From IMG/VR virus record IMGVR_UViG_3300030333_004255, positions 1 through 54,675 of that record: DNA of 54,675 bases; one strand, given 5' to 3'. Positions 14,235-21,339 of the stretch are shown one piece after another; within the stretch, counting starts at the first letter, position 1, and the number at the start of each line of letters is the position of its first letter. The notes beneath the pieces were generated by a model. It worked only from the letters and a program-made list of their open reading frames with translations, ran no database searches and was not told where the DNA came from. The DNA is from a virus. Both the position numbers and the translations under genes were made by a program.

Positions 14235-14635
14235 CTAACAAAGAAGACATAGTGATGACCTTTGGTGGGGACACCAGGCTAGCTTGTAAGAACACCCTTC
14301 CTACACCTAAACAAATCGCAAAGTCCGTATGCTTCCGTAAAGAAATTGATTGGAAGATTTGGGCCAACGACACCTGTGTACGAGAACGAGATTTTGAAAC
14401 AGAAGTATTTGATAGTGAGCGAGAACAACTGCATCACGCTGCGTCAATCTGTCGTGACTTGTACAAGATTCAGAAGGGGCGCAAGTCAGTCACACTACAC
14501 GCATGGAGGAGAGGAACGAAAACAGGTTTGTTTATCCTCCGCTTCCATGGTCGTGAAGACTGCGCCATGAATCTAAACAACTGGAAAATCTATGAGCTGT
14601 GGTGTGAACGCTGCGACAAGGAGAGATGGGTGTGA
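14231..14635 (+). CDS. Unrecognised protein with C-terminal CxxC, 134 aa
   Basis: Overlaps the previous gene by 4 bp. Basic centre (KGRKSVTLHAWRRGTKTG) and a terminal WCERCDKERW, half of a possible zinc site; Cys residues near positions 19 and 34 might complete it. Not recognised. Confidence 0.7.
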   Translation: MTNKEDIVMTFGGDTRLACKNTLPTPKQIAKSVCFRKEIDWKIWANDTCVRERDFETEVFDSEREQLHHAASICRDLYKIQKGRKSVTLHAWRRGTKTGLFILRFHGREDCAMNLNNWKIYELWCERCDKERWV

Positions 14636-15027
14636 GAGAACTAAAAGTATTTAGGGTTGACCACCTTGGCTACACCTGGTGCCAGAGTTGTATGTTTCAA
14701 GGCAACCCTGGGAAGTGTGACGAGACGTTTGCGTCAGTGCCTGACGAGCACCTTGGTTATGAAGACAAGTGCGATGGTTGCGAATCACCTACGGAGGATT
14801 GGCCTGGTATGCCTTGGCATACAAACGGACGCCTACCTGTATGGCCTGAAGGTTGTATCAACAAGTTCATTGAGCAGTGGGGTGAACCTCTTCGAAGGCA
14901 AGGCTTATCGGAAAAGGAAATATATAAACACTGGTGGGAGAAACACTATGGAATACCACATCAGGAGATTGAACGAGAGTTGAAACTACAACGCGAGGCT
15001 TGGCCCATAGCTAAGGAGAAGTCATGA
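14626..15027 (+). CDS. Unrecognised Cys-rich protein, 133 aa
   Basis: Overlaps the previous gene by 10 bp. The N-terminal half has WCQSC, then GKCDE, then KCDGCES, a likely treble-clef or ribbon-like zinc site at about 19-52. The C-terminal half is helical and charged (LRRQGLSEKEIYKHWW). No family recognised. Confidence 0.7.
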   Translation: MGVRELKVFRVDHLGYTWCQSCMFQGNPGKCDETFASVPDEHLGYEDKCDGCESPTEDWPGMPWHTNGRLPVWPEGCINKFIEQWGEPLRRQGLSEKEIYKHWWEKHYGIPHQEIERELKLQREAWPIAKEKS

Positions 15028-15323
15028 GCAGAACATTAGTTGAATCCTTTTCAAATGGATTTCTGAAACCATCAGAATGTTTGGATGACTTCCTTGCTGA
15101 TGAGTGGGGAGTCACTGATGAATACGGTTGCTGGTACATAGCTCAGTGGGAGGGTGACATGGATGACTCACCCCATGCAGCTGACTTACAATACGATGGC
15201 AAACGTTACATCTTCAACACGTATTATTCTGGGCCAGGTGTAGTGGTAAGGGGCTGCACGTATGGTGACAGAGAACTAGCAATCAAAGCTTTCAAAAAGT
15301 TAATGTCCAATGTTGGACAGTAA
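15024..15323 (+). CDS. Unrecognised acidic protein, 99 aa
   Basis: Starts at an ATGA overlap. Acidic and aromatic-rich (DEYGCWYIAQWEGDMDD). Its last five codons (SNVGQ) are encoded by the palindrome at 15304-15319, so this operator copy is embedded in coding sequence. Confidence 0.7.
   Translation: MSRTLVESFSNGFLKPSECLDDFLADEWGVTDEYGCWYIAQWEGDMDDSPHAADLQYDGKRYIFNTYYSGPGVVVRGCTYGDRELAIKAFKKLMSNVGQ
15304..15319. promoter_or_regulatory. Palindrome TGTCCAATGTTGGACA
   Basis: A perfect 7+7 member inside the 3' end of the previous gene and 14 bp before the 15334 start. Retention of the motif inside a reading frame argues that it is selected. Confidence 0.85.
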
Positions 15324-15333
15324 GGAGAGACAC

Positions 15334-15582
15334 ATGAGTAACCCATTCCCAGACACACAGTATGACGCACTACTAAAGAAAGTTATGAACGAGTTTGCAC
15401 ATATGAAAAACCATCTAACCTATATGGAAAAACAGTGTGATGAGTTCCGTATGTACATCGAGGAACTCGAAGATGAGCTGATTCGGTTTCAAGATCCTGA
15501 TGCTACAGCTGAGGACTACCAGGTTCCTACTCAATATGGACAGCCAGGTGCAGGGAAGACTTACGCTGTAGAGGGAGAGTAA
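15334..15582 (+). CDS. Small helical protein, 82 aa
   Basis: ATG 15334 has AAGGAGAGACACATG; an in-frame start at 15310 lies within the palindrome. N-terminal amphipathic helix (about 8-55) with coiled-coil character, then a Gln/Pro/Gly tail (VPTQYGQPGAGKTY); the GAGKT string is not in a P-loop context. Unknown. Confidence 0.7.
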   Translation: MSNPFPDTQYDALLKKVMNEFAHMKNHLTYMEKQCDEFRMYIEELEDELIRFQDPDATAEDYQVPTQYGQPGAGKTYAVEGE

Positions 15583-15584
15583 AG

Positions 15585-16121
15585 ATGGGAGTGTACACAC
15601 ATTTATTAAACAAGTCCAAACCATGGACGGTGCCAGGTTTAGGCAAGGTATTCAATTTGAAGTACTCACATCGCAGTTCGGATGAGAACATCAACAAGTG
15701 GCACAGCGAGGACAAGGAGGGGAAACGAATCACTTCTCTTGCACTCGCACGTAATCAAAGGTCTGTAGATAACTGGTTCCCAACTGAGTACGTTTATTTT
15801 GCTTACGATTTAGATGACCAGGAAGTGGGCTCCATCTTCAAGGTTTTCCGGGGGAGGACAGACAACAGGGACCTACGAGTCTGGTACGACTGCAATGACG
15901 ACCCTGGTGAATGGGTGGGCACTGTAGAAGTACTCAACCTAAAGCCTCGAAAGAAACTTCGTTACCTACCTGTACCTCCTAGACCAGTGGATGAAACGAA
16001 AGAGACTTACATCTGCGAAGAATGCAATGAGGAAAAACCCTGGTCTAACGGAAGCGATTCATCTCCAGAGTGTGATGACTGTTGGGCCAAGAACCAGGAG
16101 AACGAGGGTGAAAACCTATAA
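15585..16121 (+). CDS. Unrecognised protein with C-terminal zinc ribbon, 178 aa
   Basis: Begins 2 bp after the previous stop, with GGGAGAGTAAAG before the ATG. The C-terminus shows ICEECNEEKPW and later CDDCW, a four-Cys ribbon at about 141-168. The N-terminal 130 residues look beta-rich. It may bind nucleic acid; family not recognised. Confidence 0.72.
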   Translation: MGVYTHLLNKSKPWTVPGLGKVFNLKYSHRSSDENINKWHSEDKEGKRITSLALARNQRSVDNWFPTEYVYFAYDLDDQEVGSIFKVFRGRTDNRDLRVWYDCNDDPGEWVGTVEVLNLKPRKKLRYLPVPPRPVDETKETYICEECNEEKPWSNGSDSSPECDDCWAKNQENEGENL

Positions 16122-16380
16122 ATATAAAGTCAAACTCTTCATTGACGACTCAACCAACAAAGGCGTCCGTCGTTTGATGTACGGTGTTTATGACTACTGT
16201 GAGCAGCACGAGTATTTCAGAGAGGCAGAGTTCGAGAAGGTGTGGACTGCTATCATGCCCATAAGGCTAGAAGCTTTCAACTCTCGTATACTTGGAAATA
16301 TGGATTCGCAAGTTGTGCCTGAAGTCGTCAGCGTTACTAAAAGCTACTGGAAAAACTACCGTAAAAGATACGGACTATAG
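16108..16380 (+). CDS. Unrecognised small basic protein, 90 aa
   Basis: GTG 16108 is chosen: CAGGAG lies 7-8 bases upstream and the frame overlaps the previous gene by only 14 bp; the frame is open further back but without a good start. Tyr/Lys-rich (TYKYKVKLFIDD, YWKNYRKRYGL). Unknown. Confidence 0.6.
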   Translation: MKTYKYKVKLFIDDSTNKGVRRLMYGVYDYCEQHEYFREAEFEKVWTAIMPIRLEAFNSRILGNMDSQVVPEVVSVTKSYWKNYRKRYGL

Positions 16381-16390
16381 GAGAACACAC

Positions 16391-16447
16391 ATGGGTAAAG
16401 CAGAAGACGTTATCAGTGAAGAGAAGAGGAGACTTCGTGATGGATGA
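16391..16447 (+). CDS. Candidate 18-aa leader peptide
   Basis: ATG 16391 has the exact cassette TAGGAGAACACACATG, and the frame ends with TGA inside ATGGATGA, overlapping the next gene start at 16440. The peptide MGKAEDVISEEKRRLRDG is charged. It may be a coupled leader controlling the next gene or the remnant of a truncated gene that kept its start cassette. Confidence 0.45.
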   Translation: MGKAEDVISEEKRRLRDG

Positions 16448-16838
16448 TTTTGTACAGAGAGAAGTAGAAAAAGATTTGGCTATGTTGAGAGGCTTGGACC
16501 GAAGGAGTCTTGCAGAAAGGAAGGAATCACGTGACGACTATGCAAAGATTCTCAAGGACCCGGAAGAGTTAGACATTGTTCTAAGGGACTTCTTCTCCTT
16601 CTCTTATGGGGAGGGTGCTAGATTTTTATTAGAGCGGGTTCTAAAAAATCCCCACAAACGTACAAACAAAGTGGCTCAAATCAGCGCAATGATAGCAGGG
16701 TTTGAATGTAAATGCCCTAATCGGTATGCGAAGGATGCCTACGTTCTCCAGCTAACACAACCAGAAAGAGACGCAGCTAACGAGCTATTCAAGAGATACA
16801 TCAAGGAATGGGAGGAAGAACAAAATGTGGACGCATAG
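16440..16838 (+). CDS. Unrecognised helical protein, 132 aa
   Basis: ATG 16440 is preferred over an in-frame GTG at 16416: GAGGAG lies 8 bases upstream and the leader stop overlaps it. Helical and charged, with a CKC pair (FECKCPNRY) near 93. It overlaps the next gene by 14 bp. Unknown function. Confidence 0.68.
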   Translation: MDDFVQREVEKDLAMLRGLDRRSLAERKESRDDYAKILKDPEELDIVLRDFFSFSYGEGARFLLERVLKNPHKRTNKVAQISAMIAGFECKCPNRYAKDAYVLQLTQPERDAANELFKRYIKEWEEEQNVDA

Positions 16839-17088
16839 AACTTATGATGGGCACACCATCTGCGCTTACTCATCAGGATACTTAGATTGGGGGTTGAAGA
16901 TCACCGACGACTTAGGCTTTGTTGTGTTTAACAACCCACACTACCTGTCTAATGACTCTTGGGGTTTCAATGATCCAGAGGATGAGGATTCAGATGAGAG
17001 AATATCTTGGTCCGACCAAGAGTGGAAGGACGCGCTAAGGGAAAAAGCGGATGAGTTTATAGATTTGGTTTACTACCCAGAGGATTAA
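16825..17088 (+). CDS. Unrecognised acidic protein, 87 aa
   Basis: Overlaps the previous gene by 14 bp; GGAGGAAGAACAAA precedes the ATG. Trp/Tyr/Asp-rich, strongly acidic centre (NDPEDEDSDERISW). Small acidic early proteins of this type can mimic DNA, but no such family is recognisable here. Confidence 0.65.
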   Translation: MWTHRTYDGHTICAYSSGYLDWGLKITDDLGFVVFNNPHYLSNDSWGFNDPEDEDSDERISWSDQEWKDALREKADEFIDLVYYPED

Positions 17089-17092
17089 AATA

Positions 17093-17230
17093 ATGAAACT
17101 TCAAAAAGAATTTCTAACCCAGGCTGAGGCTTGGGCATGGGTACAAAAACAGAAGCAGCCCAAACGCGGGGACTACTTCATCGAGAAAGATATCATGTCA
17201 GGCAAGTATGTTGTCTGGCTCATGGACTAG
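17093..17230 (+). CDS. Small protein, 45 aa
   Basis: ATG 17093 lies 4 bp after the previous stop, with the ribosome site (CAGAGG) inside that gene's end. Sequence begins MKLQKEFLTQAEAWAWVQKQ and ends YVVWLMD; Lys/Gln/Trp-rich. Coupled to its neighbours by spacing. Unknown. Confidence 0.6.
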   Translation: MKLQKEFLTQAEAWAWVQKQKQPKRGDYFIEKDIMSGKYVVWLMD

Positions 17231-17245
17231 ATCAGGGAGAAAAAC

Positions 17246-17452
17246 ATGACATCCATTAACATCCACCGTGTAGAGAAGCTAAAGATTGAAGATCTTAAAA
17301 TTGAATCTGAGGCTTACGACCAGGGTTACTTCTACGTGAAGAGGTTAGTTGTTCACTCTGAAGATGGTGATTTCCAAATTGACTTATTGTCTACCGAACA
17401 CTGCGCTCACTCTTATGAAAACAAAACAAACAGTTACTATGGAGAGGATTGA
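17246..17452 (+). CDS. Small acidic protein, 68 aa
   Basis: ATG 17246 follows CAGGGAGAAAAAC. Beta-like, acidic protein (MTSINIHRVEKLKIEDLKI). The 38-bp gap after it holds a small hairpin CCTCAT/ATGAGG. Unknown. Confidence 0.65.
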   Translation: MTSINIHRVEKLKIEDLKIESEAYDQGYFYVKRLVVHSEDGDFQIDLLSTEHCAHSYENKTNSYYGED

Positions 17453-17490
17453 TTTTATTTTCCTCCCCTCATAGACATGAGGTATAAGCT

Positions 17491-17937
17491 ATGATAAACA
17501 TACAGCTGGAGATGCAGACACTTCGGTCTGCGTTAACAAATCTTCTCCAATTAGGAGTAAGCCGTAATTATTTACGGCAGGAAGTGAAGCAAACTATGGA
17601 CAACTGGCAACGCAAACTAACCACACGAAAGCCTGTACAGACAGGACTACCAGGGCCAGGGGACTTCGACCCTCCTGAGAGTAACCACGTAGACTTTGAT
17701 GGTATCCTCATGGAGGAGGACATCAGAGATTATTTGGAAAACCCACAGGTTCTGGGTGACTTGCTAGCCTTTGAGTCAGGCCCTGGCTCAGCCACTGAGA
17801 TGATGACCAAATATCTTTGGTCTCATTACTGCGGTGTATGTGATGAAACTACAGCGCATTACGAGAAGAAGATGATAGAGTTGTTACGCAATGTCTTTGA
17901 AAAAGAAATTGAAGAATTAGTAAATGGCAAATTGTAG
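17491..17937 (+). CDS. Unrecognised protein, 148 aa
   Basis: Helical N-terminus (about 1-48), a Pro/Gly/Asp linker (TGLPGPGDFDPPESNHVDFD) and a helical C-terminus with a CGVC pair near 113. Unknown; Cys pair and His residues might bind a metal. Confidence 0.68.
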   Translation: MINIQLEMQTLRSALTNLLQLGVSRNYLRQEVKQTMDNWQRKLTTRKPVQTGLPGPGDFDPPESNHVDFDGILMEEDIRDYLENPQVLGDLLAFESGPGSATEMMTKYLWSHYCGVCDETTAHYEKKMIELLRNVFEKEIEELVNGKL

Positions 17938-17946
17938 GAGGCAGTA

Positions 17947-18252
17947 ATGGCGAGCATGAAAGTAGAGCAAACGTCGCTTGTTTTCCAAGAGCTAGGGGAG
18001 AACAGGAGTCAGGCAGTGAGGGCTGCCCACCTGGCTGAACAATGTTGGGCACTATGCATCCGAATGGATGATGTAAATCTTAGAAGTCATCTGCTTAACA
18101 TGTCAGTGCGTGAGCTTGCAGCTATTTACGGGTCAGCTGCTGGGGAGGGAACGGCGTTTGATTTCCGAACAGACAGCGAGAAAGAAGAGGGTTTACCCGT
18201 GACCAGTACCAAAATTGCTAACTTTGTAAGGGAGCAGGGATGGAGGAAGTGA
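17947..18252 (+). CDS. Unrecognised helical protein, 101 aa
   Basis: ATG 17947 follows TAGGAGGCAGTA, the best ribosome site in this stretch. Mostly helical, with no membrane segment. It overlaps the next gene by 13 bp. Unknown. Confidence 0.68.
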   Translation: MASMKVEQTSLVFQELGENRSQAVRAAHLAEQCWALCIRMDDVNLRSHLLNMSVRELAAIYGSAAGEGTAFDFRTDSEKEEGLPVTSTKIANFVREQGWRK

Positions 18253-18473
18253 AACCCCTAAGAGCGGGAATGCTCATAATCTGGGCTTCAGTTTCACTTT
18301 TCTTATCAGTGTTCTTTGGATTCTGTGTTGGGTTCTACTTTGATTACCAACATATATTCAGCTGGAGCAACTACCTTTTATTTACAGGTAGTGTTTTAGG
18401 TTTAGTTATTCTGATACTTCTACAAACAGCTTTATTGTATAAGCTAGAAAAACATATAGAAGATTCAGATTAG
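18240..18473 (+). CDS. Small membrane protein, 77 aa
   Basis: Two transmembrane helices, about 10-33 and 44-67, with short charged ends (MEEVKP and KLEKHIEDSD). Ribosome site GGAGCAGGG. It ends the run 15334-18473, and a new promoter follows. Unknown. Confidence 0.7.
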   Translation: MEEVKPLRAGMLIIWASVSLFLSVFFGFCVGFYFDYQHIFSWSNYLLFTGSVLGLVILILLQTALLYKLEKHIEDSD

Positions 18474-18475
18474 TA

Positions 18476-18505
18476 TTGACGTAGTTAGTGTAAAGCTAAT
18501 AGATA
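18476..18505 (+). promoter_or_regulatory. Sigma70-like promoter for DUF932 gene
   Basis: TTGACG (18476-18481), 18 bases, TAGATA (18500-18505), in an AT-rich gap ahead of the last palindrome and the 18583 gene. The spacing is one over the optimum. Confidence 0.55.
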
Positions 18506-18547
18506 AATAATGTGGTTTTATTTACAACAAATGCTAGAAGCATTTAC

Positions 18548-18563
18548 TGTCCAAACATGGACA
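18548..18563. promoter_or_regulatory. Palindrome TGTCCAAACATGGACA (last copy)
   Basis: The last family member; 6+6 core with a mismatch at the seventh pair. It lies about 35 bp downstream of the predicted transcription start and 19 bp before the gene start. No copy occurs between here and the end of the window. Confidence 0.82.
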
Positions 18564-18582
18564 TTAAACAGGAGAGATACAC

Positions 18583-19560
18583 ATGCCAGCAGCGGTAGAA
18601 ACTATGATGTATGCAGGAGCAACACCTTGGCACGGAGAGGGCACCTATGTAGGTGACCAAGATGTTCTGAGTAAGGAGGCCCTCGTGGCTTCTGGTTTGG
18701 AGTGGGGTGTTCACAAAGCGGAGTGTTATGCTCAAGATGAGGGCGGTGATATTTTCATCCCTGATATGAGAGCAGTACTTCGAGATACTGACAATGCCTA
18801 CATGGGTATGGTCGGTAAAGACTTTCACCTTCTTCAGAACAGTGAAGCCTTTGAGTTCATGGACTCCCTGGTTGAAGAGGGTAAGATGAGATACCATACT
18901 GCGGGCTCTCTCCGTAACGGTAAGCGTATCTTTATCCTTGGTAAGATTGGAGAGTACGAGGCTCTGCCTAATGATTTGGTAGACAAGTATATCCTGCTTT
19001 ACAACTCCCACGATGGTACCGGGGCACTACGGTGTCTTCCGACAACAGTGCGGGTTGTCTGTGCTAACACTGTGAACATGGCTTTGAGCCAGGGACGAGG
19101 GCAGGGTATCTCGGTACGCCATACTAAGAACATGCGTTCTCGTATGGATGAAGCTCACAAGATTTTTGGCCTTGCTCAGGATCAGCTTTCTGAGGCCGAG
19201 GAGTTTCACAAGGCTCTTGCTCAGACCACTATGACCAATGGTCAGTGGGATGAGTTTGCTAACATCCTTATCCCTGACCCTGTTGGTGAAGGTAAGGACG
19301 GCAAGCCTAAGAACCCTAAGCGTGCTCAGAACAACCGGGACAAGCTTCAGAACTTGTACCTTATGGGACGGGGCTCTGAGATCAGCGGTGTTCGTTTCAC
19401 ACCTTGGGCTGCTTACAATGCGGTGACTGAGTACGTGAACTACGAGCGTAGTTCTCGTGGTGGCCAGGCCAACCGCTTTGAGTCTGCACTCTTTGGTAGT
19501 GGTGCGACTCTGATTCAGAAGGCTGAGTCAACACTCAAAGAAATGTTCCTGGCAGCATGA
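18583..19560 (+). CDS. DUF932 / phage-plasmid-like protein (TIGR03299), 325 aa
   Basis: Recognised by the pattern TPWHGEGTYV near the N-terminus, VRVVCANTVNMAL at about 160 and SVRHTKNM after it, all typical of the DUF932 family, which is widespread in phages and plasmids and of unsettled function. Full length. ATG 18583 carries CAGGAGAGATACACATG. It has its own promoter and palindrome, and its codon usage looks more optimised than that of the neighbouring small genes, so it may be highly expressed. Confidence 0.85.
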   Translation: MPAAVETMMYAGATPWHGEGTYVGDQDVLSKEALVASGLEWGVHKAECYAQDEGGDIFIPDMRAVLRDTDNAYMGMVGKDFHLLQNSEAFEFMDSLVEEGKMRYHTAGSLRNGKRIFILGKIGEYEALPNDLVDKYILLYNSHDGTGALRCLPTTVRVVCANTVNMALSQGRGQGISVRHTKNMRSRMDEAHKIFGLAQDQLSEAEEFHKALAQTTMTNGQWDEFANILIPDPVGEGKDGKPKNPKRAQNNRDKLQNLYLMGRGSEISGVRFTPWAAYNAVTEYVNYERSSRGGQANRFESALFGSGATLIQKAESTLKEMFLAA

Positions 19561-19823
19561 TGTCAGTGGCGATGAGATGTTCCCTACTCGCGTTGTGGGT
19601 AGGGAGCTTCTCTCTCCATCTGTCCAGTTGTGCTACCACATCTAAACATATTGAATTCGAAGTGCCGTGTGATTGTATAACGGTTCAAGATCAATATGAG
19701 TTAGACCAGACTATCGATAACGCTCTTTTTGAATACGATAATAAAGACGTAGATGGGCTGACGCGCACAATGAACAGATTACAGAGAGAGAAGTTTAAAC
19801 GTAACATTGAGAGGACTAAATGA
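19557..19823 (+). CDS. Small predicted lipoprotein, 88 aa
   Basis: Overlaps the DUF932 gene by 4 bp. A signal peptide (hydrophobic about 7-22) ends with lipobox LSSC at 22-25, so Cys25 would be lipidated. The mature part is acidic then basic (NRLQREKFKRNIERTK). Could act in superinfection exclusion or as part of an early envelope complex; inference only. Confidence 0.65.
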   Translation: MMSVAMRCSLLALWVGSFSLHLSSCATTSKHIEFEVPCDCITVQDQYELDQTIDNALFEYDNKDVDGLTRTMNRLQREKFKRNIERTK

Positions 19824-19936
19824 AGGTTAAAAAAGTCTACTTAATTCCAGCACGGACTTACTGGGTTGGGATGGGATTGCTCCTGTTCAATGCCGTAGCG
19901 TTACTTACAGTAAGGCTCTGGTTCAGTGGATGTTAG
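19820..19936 (+). CDS. Small membrane peptide, 38 aa
   Basis: Starts at an ATGA overlap with the lipoprotein gene. A basic N-terminus is followed by one transmembrane helix (about 14-33, YWVGMGLLLFNAVALLTVRL) and ends in Cys. Tight coupling suggests it acts with the lipoprotein. Confidence 0.55.
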   Translation: MKVKKVYLIPARTYWVGMGLLLFNAVALLTVRLWFSGC

Positions 19937-19949
19937 AAAGGGGGGACCA

Positions 19950-20342
19950 ATGAAAGTACAAGTGTATAGAAATCTCAAACACGGTAAGGGTAGGCACAGT
20001 CACTTCTGGTCAATCAAGCACAAGGGTAAAGTCATCAACAAATCTCAGCCGACTCAGGGCGTGGTGCTTCAGAACGTCTCTGTCCGCCTCTGGTTGAAGA
20101 CTGTTGAGAAGATCAGGGAGACAGGTGTAAAGACACCAGCAGCTTTCTTAGAGGGAGACCTCACAACTTACAGCGGCGTTGTTCGTTGGACCGAGAGTGA
20201 CCAGCCAGAGGGCACAGAGAGGATTACCTTCAACCCTCACCACCTAAGTAACTTCGTATGGGAATCTGATGGGAAAGTTGTTGAGGGTATTCTTGATAAG
20301 GTCTGGTTCACAAAGGAAGGCGTATTTGCACATAGAAACTAA
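19950..20342 (+). CDS. Unrecognised basic protein, 130 aa
   Basis: ATG 19950 has AAAGGGGGGACCA upstream; an in-frame GTG at 19926 lies inside the previous gene. Basic and beta-rich N-terminus (KHGKGRHSHFWSIKHKGKV), acidic centre. No family recognised. Confidence 0.7.
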   Translation: MKVQVYRNLKHGKGRHSHFWSIKHKGKVINKSQPTQGVVLQNVSVRLWLKTVEKIRETGVKTPAAFLEGDLTTYSGVVRWTESDQPEGTERITFNPHHLSNFVWESDGKVVEGILDKVWFTKEGVFAHRN

Positions 20343-20373
20343 TCGTGAGTTCACACGATTAAGGAAAGGACAC

Positions 20374-20823
20374 ATGAAAATACATGAGTTAGCAACTGAG
20401 TTTGCTGAGGTAGCCAGGCTCAGTCCTGATTTGGTTCAACCTAAGTATGGGGGTGAGAAGGGTTCTCTTCGAGGACACTGCTATGTTTTGACTGAGGCGT
20501 TGTGGTACGAGAGGGGTAAGGCCACGGGTTGGAAACCCACGTACCTAAACTCTAAGACATGGCCAGAAGGTCTCATGCCTGGGGAAACACACTGGTATTT
20601 GGTAAGAACTTTTGGTCAGGAGAACATCACATTTTACGAAGTGTGTGACCCTACAGCAGAACAGTTTGATATCAAAATTCCTTACTACGAAGGCAGGTCA
20701 TGCGGCTTTCAGACAAAGGAGCCAAGTAAGAGAACCAAGTCTTTGATTGCCAGGGTGAAGTACATCAGAATTATGAAGAATATAGAAACTCAAGTTTGGG
20801 AAAGCATAGGAGAACACACATGA
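20374..20823 (+). CDS. Putative papain-fold-like phage protein, 149 aa
   Basis: ATG 20374 follows AAGGAAAGGACAC; the longer frame back to 20269 overlaps another gene. Three conserved-looking blocks, GHCYVLTEALWYE, THWYL and CDPTAEQFD, could supply a Cys-His-Asp triad of a papain/NlpC-like fold, and the C-terminal block (EGRSCGFQTKEPSKR) is a string I associate with uncharacterised phage proteins. No enzyme activity is established. It overlaps the next gene by 4 bp. Confidence 0.55.
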   Translation: MKIHELATEFAEVARLSPDLVQPKYGGEKGSLRGHCYVLTEALWYERGKATGWKPTYLNSKTWPEGLMPGETHWYLVRTFGQENITFYEVCDPTAEQFDIKIPYYEGRSCGFQTKEPSKRTKSLIARVKYIRIMKNIETQVWESIGEHT

Positions 20824-21152
20824 CATATGAATCTTTAACTAGAGCCACATTCAAACCCCCGCAGTTTGATCAAGGTGACAAGCATTTGTATGAAAGGGAG
20901 AACGGTTGGGGTTTCTCTTGCAACATGGTTTCAAACTGTCACACGGTTTTTAGTGGGTGTCACCACAATTACGAAGTGAGAGATCGTCTGGTATCAGCAG
21001 GTGTAATAAATGAAACATGTGAAGAAGACACTGAGAGTTCTTGCATGTACGTATACTTTAAAACAAAAGATGACGGGCTTGCATTTCTTGACCGTTTGAA
21101 TAAGTACCTCGTATCCAAATCAGAAAAGCTGTTAGCAGCATTAGCCTACTAA
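20820..21152 (+). CDS. Unrecognised protein, 110 aa
   Basis: ATG 20820 carries the exact cassette TAGGAGAACACACATG embedded in the end of the previous gene. Contains CHTVFSGCHHNYEVRD, a Cys/His cluster that may bind metal, and YVYFKTKDDGLAFLDRL. Unknown. Confidence 0.68.
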   Translation: MTYESLTRATFKPPQFDQGDKHLYERENGWGFSCNMVSNCHTVFSGCHHNYEVRDRLVSAGVINETCEEDTESSCMYVYFKTKDDGLAFLDRLNKYLVSKSEKLLAALAY

Positions 21153-21162
21153 GGAGAACTTT

Positions 21163-21339
21163 ATGAAGACCAGTAAAGAACTAAAAGATATTGTCAAAGA
21201 CCTCAGCTCAATCCACAAGATTGCTCAAGGTCTACGAACCAGGGGCTACAACATCCCGATGAAGGACATCAATGCTCAGCGGGAGCGAGCTGAGAAGTCA
21301 TTGAAGCGGGCACAGTTGCGAGAGAGTGCTCATGCCTAG
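21163..21339 (+). CDS. Small basic helical protein, 58 aa
   Basis: ATG 21163 with AAGGAGAACTTT before it, stop TAG 21337-21339. Starts MKTSKELKDIVKDLSS; Lys/Arg/Ala-rich, coiled-coil-like. It overlaps the next gene by 8 bp, so the two are coupled. Confidence 0.6.
   Translation: MKTSKELKDIVKDLSSIHKIAQGLRTRGYNIPMKDINAQRERAEKSLKRAQLRESAHA

Noticed and set aside
15334-15582. P-loop ATPase from the string GAGKT in the 82-aa protein
   Set aside because: The protein ends about ten residues later and there is no Walker B or RecA fold; the match is chance.
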